Shown piece by piece: positions 1-6,660 of a DNA stretch of 11,132 nucleotides (positions are counted from its first letter, which is position 1; each line of letters begins with the position of its first letter). The notes under the pieces are model-generated. The model was not told where the DNA came from. It ran no database searches and saw only the letters and a list, made by a program, of their open reading frames with translations. A program made the position numbers and the translations under genes. The DNA lies in assembly GCA_017936185.1 (NCBI GenBank), contig JAGBGA010000095.1, positions 1 to 11,132 on the forward strand, given 5' to 3'. This DNA is from Alphaproteobacteria bacterium. Its GTDB lineage: Bacteria > Pseudomonadota > Alphaproteobacteria > Rs-D84.

Positions 1-315
1 AACGGAAACGATGTTTTTGAAATTACACCTGGCGCTGAATTTCCAACAACGTACGCAGATTTGTCCTTTACGGAACGCATGGCGAACAAAACCGCCGGCT
101 ATGAACCATACAAAGACATGAAGGCATTCACAGAATTAAAAGTCGAAAGCAACGAAACATACCTTGAACGTCACAAACCGGCGACAACCACTACATCATC
201 TGTCGCCACCGCAAGCACCGACCCAGAAAAACAAAACACAAGTTATTCACAAACCCCGTCATTGGCGGACAATGCGCTTGACGCAATGGACGACGAAATA
301 TTGTTTTACTTGTAA
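1..315 (+). CDS. C-terminal end of an unassigned, probably exported protein (5' partial)
   Basis: The reading frame is open from the first base to the TAA at 313-315, so the true start lies left of the window. The visible 104 residues have two parts. Residues about 13-58 form a module (FPTT, then FTER, GYEPY and ETYLERH) that also occurs in the exported muramidase at 3071-4186, with about 22 identities over 48 aligned positions. After it comes a Thr/Ser-rich tail resembling the low-complexity linker that follows the module in the muramidase. No catalytic motif is visible and I cannot name a family. The next gene starts 20 bases downstream, so this is probably the upstream member of the same operon. 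Export is inferred from the paralogue and the neighbours, because the N-terminus is missing. The TTG at 61 is an internal codon, not a likely start. Confidence 0.8.
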   Translation, partial: NGNDVFEITPGAEFPTTYADLSFTERMANKTAGYEPYKDMKAFTELKVESNETYLERHKPATTTTSSVATASTDPEKQNTSYSQTPSLADNALDAMDDEILFYL

Positions 316-335
316 TCTTTACCAGGGATAAAAAC

Positions 336-1382
336 ATGCGAAAATATTTTATACAAATTTGTTTATTTTTATCACTGACCATCCCTTTGACGGCGGGGCA
401 TGCCGACACAACACATAACGACTTGTTAAATAACTGTATGTACGCGGTATCAAACGACCCTGATTTCCAAGCGGCAATGTCCAACGATATATTTCAAGCC
501 ACACCCGAATTAACCCAAGAAATTGTCACATTAAACAAGCACAAAGTTTTTGGCGCGATTGGTTCGACCATGCTTTTACATTGTCCTGGCGCACTGCCCA
601 GATTAACGCGCGTTGCCAATGGCAAAGTATGGTGGAAAAACGGTGGCAAAAATTATGCATTCCAATTTAAAATGGAAGATTTGTTTTCATATCTGAATAT
701 ACCTGCCGGAATATGGGTTCATACGAATAAAAATTTATCACCAGGTGACATTGTAAAATTATCCGACATTAAGCGCAAATACTGGTCCCAACAATGCGCC
801 GACCACAAAACAATTGACGGTATAGATAACGGAACCGGTGTTAATTCTGCGGCCCAACAAACAATGGCTGGATACGCCGCCAGTGGAAACGAATTCTTTC
901 TTGATTTCGAAGAAACCGGCGATTTCACCAGTGGTCGTCGCGCATTTCCTGGCTTGGTTATAATGGATCATGGCGGTTCAACCAAAGAATCCGTTGTTGC
1001 ATATTCAAATCTTCATACTGCGGTAAATGTGGCCGAAAATTTCGCAAACAAAATGGCCGGAACCGCATGTGCACGCGACGGCATGGCGGTATACGTTGTA
1101 TCACTTGACACCCGCCCAGACGACCGTTCTGGTACCGACCAAGCATTTGCATGGGGCGCCGGAATTGTTGGTGGCGCAACCCTGCTGGTTGGCGCGTCTG
1201 CGCTTACAGGCGTCGGCACCAGCACCGCGGTAATGGGCGCCGCCATCGCCGCAGGGCCGGTTGGCTGGGTCATTGCCGGTGTTGCGGCTGTTGCCGCTGG
1301 TGTAACCGCGCTTTTATGGACAGAAAACTTGGCCGACATTCAACAAATCGCAATTCTTGACGGCCCATATATCGTAAAATAA
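336..1382 (+). CDS. Secreted four-cysteine protein with Gly/Ala-rich hydrophobic C-terminus, function unknown
   Basis: This 348-aa protein has a clear Sec signal peptide (basic MRK, hydrophobic core, probable cleavage after GHA at residue 23). The mature part carries four cysteines at 34, 83, 154 and 245. They lie in contexts matching the next protein (VF..LxCP, QxxC, then Cys followed by a VYVV strand), so the two look like tandem paralogues. From about residue 268 to 328 the chain becomes strongly Gly/Ala/Val-rich, with two or three hydrophobic helices of glycine-zipper character (GIVGG, GAAIAAG, VIAGVAAVAAG). It ends in a short polar tail. This suggests membrane insertion or oligomerisation, but no named pore-former family was recognised. 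An AGGGA at 324-328 with a 7-base spacer supports the ATG at 336. The stop is 4 bases before the next start, so co-transcription is likely. Confidence 0.85.
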   Translation: MRKYFIQICLFLSLTIPLTAGHADTTHNDLLNNCMYAVSNDPDFQAAMSNDIFQATPELTQEIVTLNKHKVFGAIGSTMLLHCPGALPRLTRVANGKVWWKNGGKNYAFQFKMEDLFSYLNIPAGIWVHTNKNLSPGDIVKLSDIKRKYWSQQCADHKTIDGIDNGTGVNSAAQQTMAGYAASGNEFFLDFEETGDFTSGRRAFPGLVIMDHGGSTKESVVAYSNLHTAVNVAENFANKMAGTACARDGMAVYVVSLDTRPDDRSGTDQAFAWGAGIVGGATLLVGASALTGVGTSTAVMGAAIAAGPVGWVIAGVAAVAAGVTALLWTENLADIQQIAILDGPYIVK

Positions 1383-1386
1383 CAAG

Positions 1387-3084
1387 ATGAAATTAAAATG
1401 GCTGATTTCTTTACTTGCACTTTTACCATGTCATACATTTGCAAACGATGACATTGATACCAATACACGCGACCAAACAATATGTGCCACAAAAACATTT
1501 GCAAACGCATTGGCACAATCGGCCAACAACGTAAAAGAATCTGATTCTGAAAACACAATCCAACAATGGATTCACCAGGTCTTTTCGGACAAAAATGTTT
1601 TAACCAATGTATTAACATGCCCCGAATTTAATGGTTTTGACGACAACGAAGCCGTTAAGTTTATGCCAATCAAATACACATTTCCCGGCGGGCGTGAAAT
1701 TATTGTAAATTACGAAACCCAACCAAAAATATTAAAACAGCGTGTATCACTTGGACAAAAACGTTCTGTATCCGACCTTGATCCCAATCCACGCGTCGGT
1801 GACCCAAATGGCGATTCTATATGGACAAACACCGATCCGGCATGGTACGGAATAATGGTTGTTGAATCGGGCGCACTTGATGAATTTGTTGGCCCCGACA
1901 AGAATAACACAATCAGTCTGAATTACATCCGCAATAACATCGACCGATTGTATCCGAAACAATCCGCATGCACCAGCAAAAGTCCCGTCAACCTTAACAA
2001 AAACATGGATAACGATTCATTAAACATCGCCATGCACACAACGATTGGCATGAATGACGACCCAAATGATTACTATGTTGCCGGCGATGTTGATTTACGC
2101 TGGATTACATATTTGGAAATTGGGCTTGATGTTGCCATTACTGTTGCAACGATGGGAACCGGCACCGCCGTCACCGCCGCTGCCAAATCCGTACGCGCAT
2201 CAAGGGCGCTTAAGAATTTAAGTCATTCAATTGACGTATTACGCCAAACCGACGCGGTCAAAGACTTTATCATACAAGGCAGAAAAGTCGCCCAACTGAC
2301 CGACGAATTAAACGCAATCGACAAAACCGTTGATGCCGCCAAATACGCCAGTAAACTTGACGAACTGAACGATGCAAAAAAAACACTTGAAACGATCGAG
2401 CAGGGCGACGACGTAAAAAAATATGTCCAAGCCACCGACCAATTACGCGACGTAAAAAAATATGCCAGCAACCTGAACGCCATCAAGATTCAACGTGGCA
2501 ACGTCATCGCGCGCGCATCACGCGCCGTACGTTCTTTTCGCGCCCTTGGCACCGGTAACAAAGTTATAAACAAAGCCGCCAAAACCGCCCGCGCCAGTAT
2601 GAAATCCGGCAAGGTTCGCGATTGGCTGTTACATTCAACAATGCAAAACGCCGGCATGTTGGGACGCATGGCCCAAGACACATCGATAATATATGGCGCA
2701 ATAAAATTCGTTGGCAACATGTACGACTATACCGAAACCAGTACCGGCGAATTTACCAGTGGCCTTGATTTCGCACCGCTTTTATTGCTATCCGCCGATA
2801 ATATCGAAGGCCAAGAAAACGTTGTAAACCATGGCATGTGGTTAATGTGGGCCGGCAATTCTGTTGACGCCGCCGACGACGACGCCGCATATTTGCAAGC
2901 AATCGATTTTGCCACAAAATTTCACCAAGACTTAACCGAACACCAACAAGACACCAACACACCATGTAATCTTGATATATACGTTGTCCGCCCGATTTTA
3001 CGCAATCCCGGGACCGCCAACACTGAACTTTACTATTTAATCATGAATGACAAACCATGGACGACAAATTATGACAAGAAATAA
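1387..3084 (+). CDS. Secreted four-cysteine paralogue with large helical repeat insertion, function unknown
   Basis: This 565-aa protein has a signal peptide with probable cleavage after residue 19 (TFA/N). It has cysteines at 33, 78, 195 and 527, matching Cys 34, 83, 154 and 245 of the preceding protein. Residues about 20-240 and 480-540 align loosely with that protein. A helix-rich segment of more than 200 residues is inserted between the third and fourth cysteines. The insertion opens with a hydrophobic stretch (240-266). It continues with basic and coiled-coil-like helices that contain four 13-residue repeats (316-367), followed by basic helices rich in Ala, Arg and Ser. It ends near an LLLLSAD strand and an acidic Asp/Ala run (about 494-501). 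No known domain was recognised. The last 14 bases overlap the chosen start of the muramidase gene, which indicates an operon. An export and cell-envelope role is inferred from the signal peptide and neighbours. Confidence 0.85.
   Translation: MKLKWLISLLALLPCHTFANDDIDTNTRDQTICATKTFANALAQSANNVKESDSENTIQQWIHQVFSDKNVLTNVLTCPEFNGFDDNEAVKFMPIKYTFPGGREIIVNYETQPKILKQRVSLGQKRSVSDLDPNPRVGDPNGDSIWTNTDPAWYGIMVVESGALDEFVGPDKNNTISLNYIRNNIDRLYPKQSACTSKSPVNLNKNMDNDSLNIAMHTTIGMNDDPNDYYVAGDVDLRWITYLEIGLDVAITVATMGTGTAVTAAAKSVRASRALKNLSHSIDVLRQTDAVKDFIIQGRKVAQLTDELNAIDKTVDAAKYASKLDELNDAKKTLETIEQGDDVKKYVQATDQLRDVKKYASNLNAIKIQRGNVIARASRAVRSFRALGTGNKVINKAAKTARASMKSGKVRDWLLHSTMQNAGMLGRMAQDTSIIYGAIKFVGNMYDYTETSTGEFTSGLDFAPLLLLSADNIEGQENVVNHGMWLMWAGNSVDAADDDAAYLQAIDFATKFHQDLTEHQQDTNTPCNLDIYVVRPILRNPGTANTELYYLIMNDKPWTTNYDKK
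2332..2487 (+). repeat. Four tandem 39-bp (13-residue) coding repeats
   Basis: Residues 316-367 of the 565-aa protein divide into four units of 13 residues. They begin DAAKY, DAKKT, DVKKY and DVKKY, and most have a hydrophobic residue at unit positions 9 and 12. At DNA level a 17-bp exact match (containing GACGT followed by seven A) recurs at 2409-2425 and 2448-2464, exactly 39 bp apart. Weaker copies of the pattern precede the array (AVKDF at 290-294). The unit probably encodes a helical repeat; its partner is unknown. Confidence 0.75.
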
Positions 3085-4186
3085 AATAATCTTTGGCGCA
3101 TTTGCATTAATTGCCTTGGACGCGCATGGTGCGTTAAATTCATTCCTAAAGCCGGCATCATTTCCAAAAACAATTGGTGACACAACATTTACCCAACGCG
3201 TCGAAAGCGCCCAAAAAGGATACGAACCATACGCAGGACTAAGCGCCTTTGACAAAATCATAATCGAATCCGAAGAAACATATTTACTGCGCAACGCAGA
3301 AAACCAACGTCGTCGGGACTTGTCATCAATGTCAAACACACAATATTGTGCAAAATACCCATTGGATTCGGAATACTGTCCCCAAACACCTGAAAAATAT
3401 GAACAAGTTGTCGCCATTGGCAACCGCCAATCTGAACCAACATCCGGAACATCCACGACACCGGCCCAGACAATCGCCAACGCCACAACACGACCATCAC
3501 CAACACAAACGCCATCATACGCACCAACAACACCAATGGCGCCATTGGTGGGATACAGCGAATTTAACGAACCAGTGTACGCCAACCCAAAGACACACAA
3601 CGGCCCATGTACATTACCCCAACGTCACGATGTCTTTTCAAATCAAATTTTAACAAGTGGTCAATACGCAAAATCAGACCCGGCATTTGAAAAAACAATG
3701 ATAACCACATTCCGCGCCGAAGGTGGCTGTGTCAACGATCCAGACGATTCGGGCGGCTATACATGTTATGGCATATCCCAAAACAACAATCCCGACGTGA
3801 ATGTACGTAACATCACCCGCGCCGATGCCGAACAAATTGCACATCGAAAATATTACACACAATATGGCATTGAAAAATTACCAGACTATATTCGAAGTGA
3901 TGTTTTTACATTTGGTTGGGGCTGCGGTCCTGTGACCGGCATACACAAACTATGTCGTGTTCTTGGTTTGCCGGAACGCAATAAAATAGACGATGAAATT
4001 GTCAATGCAGTTGAAAATTATTCTGGTGATTTACATAATGATTATGTTGACGCATTACAACAGCACTATATTGCGGTTTCAAAAAAGAATAACAATCAAA
4101 AGTACTTGAACGGTTGGATGAATCGCGTAAAATTAACCCGCGAAAACAGCTGTCATTACAAAACGACCACCCCAATCAAACGATAG
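3071..4186 (+). CDS. Secreted GH108-family muramidase with N-terminal GYEPY module
   Basis: With this start the protein has 371 residues. A signal peptide (MTRNK plus a hydrophobic core, cleavage near residue 20) is followed by a module (about 30-75) shared with the truncated protein at 1-315. Next come a cysteine pair (C93, C103), a Thr/Pro/Ser-rich linker (about 120-165), and a C-terminal glycoside hydrolase 108 domain (about 205-300) with a PG_binding_3-like tail (about 305-355, ending in a GWMNRV motif). The family signature is plain: AEGG with the expected catalytic Glu217, then VNDPDDSGG and YGIS. GH108 enzymes (ZliS or secretion-activator type and phage endolysins) cleave the glycan chain of peptidoglycan. 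Signal peptide and linker point to action in the periplasm or outside the cell. An in-frame ATG at 3047 is possible. I prefer 3071 because the signal peptide then begins directly at its basic residues. The gene overlaps its upstream neighbour by 14 bases. Confidence 0.88.
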   Translation: MTRNKIIFGAFALIALDAHGALNSFLKPASFPKTIGDTTFTQRVESAQKGYEPYAGLSAFDKIIIESEETYLLRNAENQRRRDLSSMSNTQYCAKYPLDSEYCPQTPEKYEQVVAIGNRQSEPTSGTSTTPAQTIANATTRPSPTQTPSYAPTTPMAPLVGYSEFNEPVYANPKTHNGPCTLPQRHDVFSNQILTSGQYAKSDPAFEKTMITTFRAEGGCVNDPDDSGGYTCYGISQNNNPDVNVRNITRADAEQIAHRKYYTQYGIEKLPDYIRSDVFTFGWGCGPVTGIHKLCRVLGLPERNKIDDEIVNAVENYSGDLHNDYVDALQQHYIAVSKKNNNQKYLNGWMNRVKLTRENSCHYKTTTPIKR

Positions 4187-4224
4187 ACCAACATAAACGA
4201 AACGACCCAATAACATAATTCCTG

Positions 4225-4253
4225 TTGTCTTTTTTGGCCAGATTTAATATAAT
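4225..4253 (+). promoter_or_regulatory. Predicted sigma-70 promoter of the small cysteine-rich gene
   Basis: TTGTCT at 4225-4230 is separated by 17 bases from a perfect TATAAT at 4248-4253. Transcription would start near 4260, giving a leader of about 20 bases that contains the ribosome-binding sequence AAAGGGAA (4265-4272), 8 bases before the ATG at 4281. It sits in the 94-base gap after the muramidase gene, so the following gene can be expressed separately. I saw no convincing terminator for the upstream operon in this gap. Confidence 0.7.
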
Positions 4254-4280
4254 ACAATCAAACCAAAGGGAATAGGTGAT

Positions 4281-4598
4281 ATGAAAAAAATATTACTGTC
4301 ATTACTGATTGCCACATGCACCATATTCAGTGCGAACGCATACCAAGTTTTATCGTCCAAAGAACTGGGCAAAAACGATGCCAAGAATCAAAACATTGTT
4401 GTAAAATGCACAACAGATACCGGCAAAATTTCAAATCAAACATGTTCACTTCGTCGATATGCAAAGTGTACCGGCAACGGCAACAATAAACGATGCAACG
4501 GATGGCAACCATGGCGCGACCTTCGCACCCCGTCCAAGCAATATGCAGATTGGAAATCTGCGGCATCGGCATGCTGTCGTGCCAAAGGATTACGATAA
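4281..4598 (+). CDS. Small exported cysteine-rich basic protein, function unknown
   Basis: The product is 105 aa with a textbook signal peptide (MKK, hydrophobic core, cleavage after SANA at residue 20). The mature part of about 85 residues is basic and has six cysteines at 43, 55, 63, 72, 98 and 99. They could form three disulphides if the cell has an oxidising periplasm. A GWQPWRD motif (74-80) and an adjacent CC pair near the C-terminus stand out. No known family was recognised; a small secreted effector, inhibitor or envelope protein are all possible. It has its own promoter (4225-4253), a good ribosome-binding site and a terminator directly after the stop, so it is probably a single-gene transcript. 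Its position next to the exported-protein operon may or may not be functional. Confidence 0.8.
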   Translation: MKKILLSLLIATCTIFSANAYQVLSSKELGKNDAKNQNIVVKCTTDTGKISNQTCSLRRYAKCTGNGNNKRCNGWQPWRDLRTPSKQYADWKSAASACCRAKGLR

Positions 4599-4601
4599 AA
4601 T

Positions 4602-4627
4602 AAAAAACGCCATAATTGGCGTTTTTT
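4602..4627. terminator. Bidirectional hairpin terminator between convergent genes
   Basis: An 11-bp perfect stem (six A then CGCCA, pairing with TGGCG then six T) surrounds a 4-base loop (TAAT, 4613-4616). The A and T tracts let it end transcription in both directions. It serves the cysteine-rich gene (stop at 4598) and lpxB, whose stop codon (4626-4628) lies at its edge. Confidence 0.85.
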
Positions 4628-5759
4628 ATTTTCTTATTCCATCTGCAATTAATTGTGCCGGCACGCCATCCGGCTTGCGCCAAAGATTATCCGCGCTTTT
4701 TAAATCTTTAATCATCTTGTCGCGTTTGGCCGGTATTGTTAATTGCTGAACCGCATTTATAATATTTTCTGGGGTGGCGGCCCCACCAAGGAATTCCGGA
4801 TAAACACTTCGCTTCAGCAAAATGTTAACCAAAGACACCCACTTGGTCCGTATTAATTGCCGCCCAATCCATACTGTAATCGGGTTCATCTTGTACACAA
4901 CAATTGTCGGCACATGCAGCATCGCCAATTCCGCCGTCACCGTACCGCTGGCCGCGATTGCAATATATGTTTTCGCATACACATCATATCGCTGATTCGA
5001 TGGAACCAACACCGGCTTTACACGCCAACGTGATATTTCTTGACGGATATACTGTTCGGTTGTTTCAACCGTTGGCATCATAAACTGATATCCCATATAC
5101 CCATTTCGGGTCAACATATCAATCACATCGCGCATCAATGGCAAAAGACGTTTTACTTCGGACATACGACTGCCTGGAATCAAAGTAATAATCTTTTCAC
5201 TTTGTTTTTTTGCGCTTTTATATTTTCCAATCAAGCCATCTGAAATCGGATGTCCAACCGCAACCGTATCCAATCCATGTTCTGTGAAAAAAGGCACTTC
5301 GAAATCAAAAAACGCATAAAGTTTATCAAACGTACGTGCATATTTTTTTGCACGTCCCGGTCGCCATGCCCAAACCTGGGGGGCGACAACATGATGAAAC
5401 GCCATGCCGTTTTTAATCAGTTTAATTCCATCTGGATTTTTGCGAATTTTCTTAATAACACTTTTGGCAAAGCCCGGCGCATCAATCGAAACAACAACAT
5501 CCGGTTGTTCAGATATTATCGCATCGACCGCTTGGTTAACGCGACGCGTCAAAGTTTTCGCATGCGCCAACACTTCAACAATACCCATAACCGCCAAATC
5601 AGACATCGGAAACAGCGAACGCAATCCCGCCGCCGCCATATTTTCCCCACCAATACCAACAAAGTCAACATCCGGCAAACATGCCATAATACGCCCCCCA
5701 AGGACGTCACCCGACACTTCACCTGCGATAATAAAAACCTTTAATTTTTTATTCTGCAT
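4626..5759 (-). CDS. lpxB: Lipid-A-disaccharide synthase LpxB
   Basis: LpxB is a GT19-family glycosyltransferase acting at the inner membrane. It joins UDP-2,3-diacylglucosamine and lipid X to make the lipid A disaccharide. The 377-aa product has the family motifs in order: GEVSGD (13-18), GIGG (35-38), MGIVEVL (58-64), IDAPGF (92-97), APQVWAWRPGR (126-136), VGHPISD (168-174), IPGSR (194-198), SGTVTAEL (271-278) and the P-VVYK-N segment (about 284-292). Length is normal for the family. A longer frame exists back to 5813, but the ATG at 5759 puts the GEVSGD loop at its usual distance from the N-terminus and leaves an 11-base overlap with the end of lpxA. No strong Shine-Dalgarno is visible, so translational coupling to lpxA is likely. 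It ends within the shared terminator. Confidence 0.95.
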   Translation of the reverse strand: MQNKKLKVFIIAGEVSGDVLGGRIMACLPDVDFVGIGGENMAAAGLRSLFPMSDLAVMGIVEVLAHAKTLTRRVNQAVDAIISEQPDVVVSIDAPGFAKSVIKKIRKNPDGIKLIKNGMAFHHVVAPQVWAWRPGRAKKYARTFDKLYAFFDFEVPFFTEHGLDTVAVGHPISDGLIGKYKSAKKQSEKIITLIPGSRMSEVKRLLPLMRDVIDMLTRNGYMGYQFMMPTVETTEQYIRQEISRWRVKPVLVPSNQRYDVYAKTYIAIAASGTVTAELAMLHVPTIVVYKMNPITVWIGRQLIRTKWVSLVNILLKRSVYPEFLGGAATPENIINAVQQLTIPAKRDKMIKDLKSADNLWRKPDGVPAQLIADGIRK

Positions 5760-6549
5760 TCTTGGACGTACCAATACCACGCTTTGAACGATTTTCGATA
5801 AAGTCAATTGCATCCATTGCGTATTTGTTGTTTTTTACTTCCTTGCGCACCTTGGCCAAGCGTTCTGACACAGTTCCTTCACCACCATGGAACACCGCCG
5901 AATACACAGAATGAATTGCGTGCATATCTTCATTTGTAAAGCCATGACGCATCAACCCAACGCGGTTAATTGTGCGATATACGGCACGTGGATTGCCATC
6001 ATATATTGCATATGGCAACACATCATTACCAACGCCCGACATACCACCAATAAACGCATTACGACCAATACGTGCAAATTGCAAGACCATTGCGCCACCA
6101 CTGATGATTGCGAAATCTTCAACTTCGACATGGCCCGCCAATTGCACCAAGTTTGACATAACAACACTGTTACCAACTTTGCAATCATGTGCGACGTGCG
6201 CATTAACCATAATTTGGCAATCATCACCAATCACCGTTCCGTCCGACGCCGGCGTTCCCGAATGAATGGTTGCATATTCACGAATTTTGCACCGTTTACC
6301 AATTCTTACCCCGGTCATTGTCGCTTCGTCTTGCCATTTAAGGTCTTGACTCATCACGCCGACAACGGCAAACGGATAAACGATTGAATCATCACCAATC
6401 GAAGTCTTGCCGTCAACAACAACATGTGAAACCAATTCGACACGATCGCCCAAGACGACATTTGCACCAACAATACAATATGGTCCAATCTTGCAATCTT
6501 CCCCAATTTTTGCGCCATCATGAATAATCGCGGTTGGATGTATCATCAT
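5749..6549 (-). CDS. lpxA: UDP-N-acetylglucosamine acyltransferase LpxA
   Basis: LpxA adds a 3-hydroxyacyl chain from acyl carrier protein to UDP-GlcNAc, the first step of lipid A synthesis, in the cytoplasm. The 266-aa product starts MMIHPTAIIH and shows left-handed beta-helix hexapeptide repeats to about residue 180, then a helical C-terminus. The catalytic histidine region NAHVAHDC (116-123) is intact; by alignment, His121 corresponds to E. coli His125. The glycine that sets long acyl-chain length in E. coli (Gly173) appears conserved in IGGMSG (about Gly169), which suggests a chain near C14. That is an inference from one position. An AGG at 6557-6559 (minus strand) lies 7 bases before the ATG at 6549; the second ATG (6546) is an alternative. 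lpxB overlaps its end. lpxD, fabZ and lpxI, common neighbours elsewhere, are absent from this window. Confidence 0.95.
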   Translation of the reverse strand: MMIHPTAIIHDGAKIGEDCKIGPYCIVGANVVLGDRVELVSHVVVDGKTSIGDDSIVYPFAVVGVMSQDLKWQDEATMTGVRIGKRCKIREYATIHSGTPASDGTVIGDDCQIMVNAHVAHDCKVGNSVVMSNLVQLAGHVEVEDFAIISGGAMVLQFARIGRNAFIGGMSGVGNDVLPYAIYDGNPRAVYRTINRVGLMRHGFTNEDMHAIHSVYSAVFHGGEGTVSERLAKVRKEVKNNKYAMDAIDFIENRSKRGIGTSKNAE

Positions 6550-6601
6550 AATAAAACCTGCTTATTTTTCGTTAATTTCGCAGAAATAGTACATTATTTT
6601 G

Positions 6602-6615
6602 ATACAAATTTGTAT
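6602..6615. promoter_or_regulatory. 14-bp perfect palindrome in the lpxA leader, possible operator
   Basis: ATACAAATTTGTAT is its own reverse complement over all 14 bases. It lies about 53 bases before the lpxA start and just downstream of the predicted start of transcription for lpxA-lpxB. With no loop it is more likely a binding site for a dimeric regulator than an RNA hairpin. AT-richness makes chance occurrence possible. Confidence 0.4.
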
Positions 6616-6631
6616 AAAAGAAATATAACCA

Positions 6632-6660
6632 ATTATAACAAACGACGGATTTCAGGCCAA
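6632..6660 (-). promoter_or_regulatory. Predicted promoter for lpxA-lpxB
   Basis: On the minus strand, TTGGCC (complement of 6655-6660) is followed after 17 bases by a perfect TATAAT (complement of 6632-6637). The -10 box overlaps the stop codon of the upstream membrane-protein gene, so lpxA-lpxB could be transcribed both by read-through and from this site. The leader would be roughly 75 bases and contain the palindrome at 6602-6615. Confidence 0.55.

Noticed and set aside
61..63. TTG as start codon of the first gene
   Set aside because: The frame is open upstream to base 1, and the conserved module begins before this codon, so it is internal.
351..362. ATACAAATTTGT, matching 12 of the 14 bases of the lpxA-leader palindrome
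   Set aside because: It lies within the signal-peptide codons of the 348-aa protein in an AT-rich stretch and breaks the symmetry at the end; most likely chance.
1426..1434. Possible lipobox cysteine (LLPC, residues 12-15) in the 565-aa protein
   Set aside because: Proline immediately before the cysteine does not fit the lipobox, and a standard signal-peptidase I site (TFA) follows at residue 19.
2866..2890. GAC/GCC-rich run resembling a microsatellite
   Set aside because: It encodes an acidic Asp/Ala stretch within a continuous frame and has no regular repeat unit; ordinary codon use.
3047..3070. Upstream ATG for the muramidase
   Set aside because: In frame and possible, but it adds eight polar residues before an otherwise ideal signal peptide. 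Kept only as an alternative.
3037..3600. 187-codon open frame on the minus strand
   Set aside because: It lies fully antisense to the N-terminal half of the muramidase gene, where Thr/Pro/Ala codons leave few stops on the other strand. No ribosome-binding site or recognisable motif, and the + strand protein is well supported.
5250..5744. 164-codon open frame on the + strand
   Set aside because: Antisense to lpxB, which has all its family motifs. The predicted product is a low-complexity Asn/Arg/His-rich shadow.
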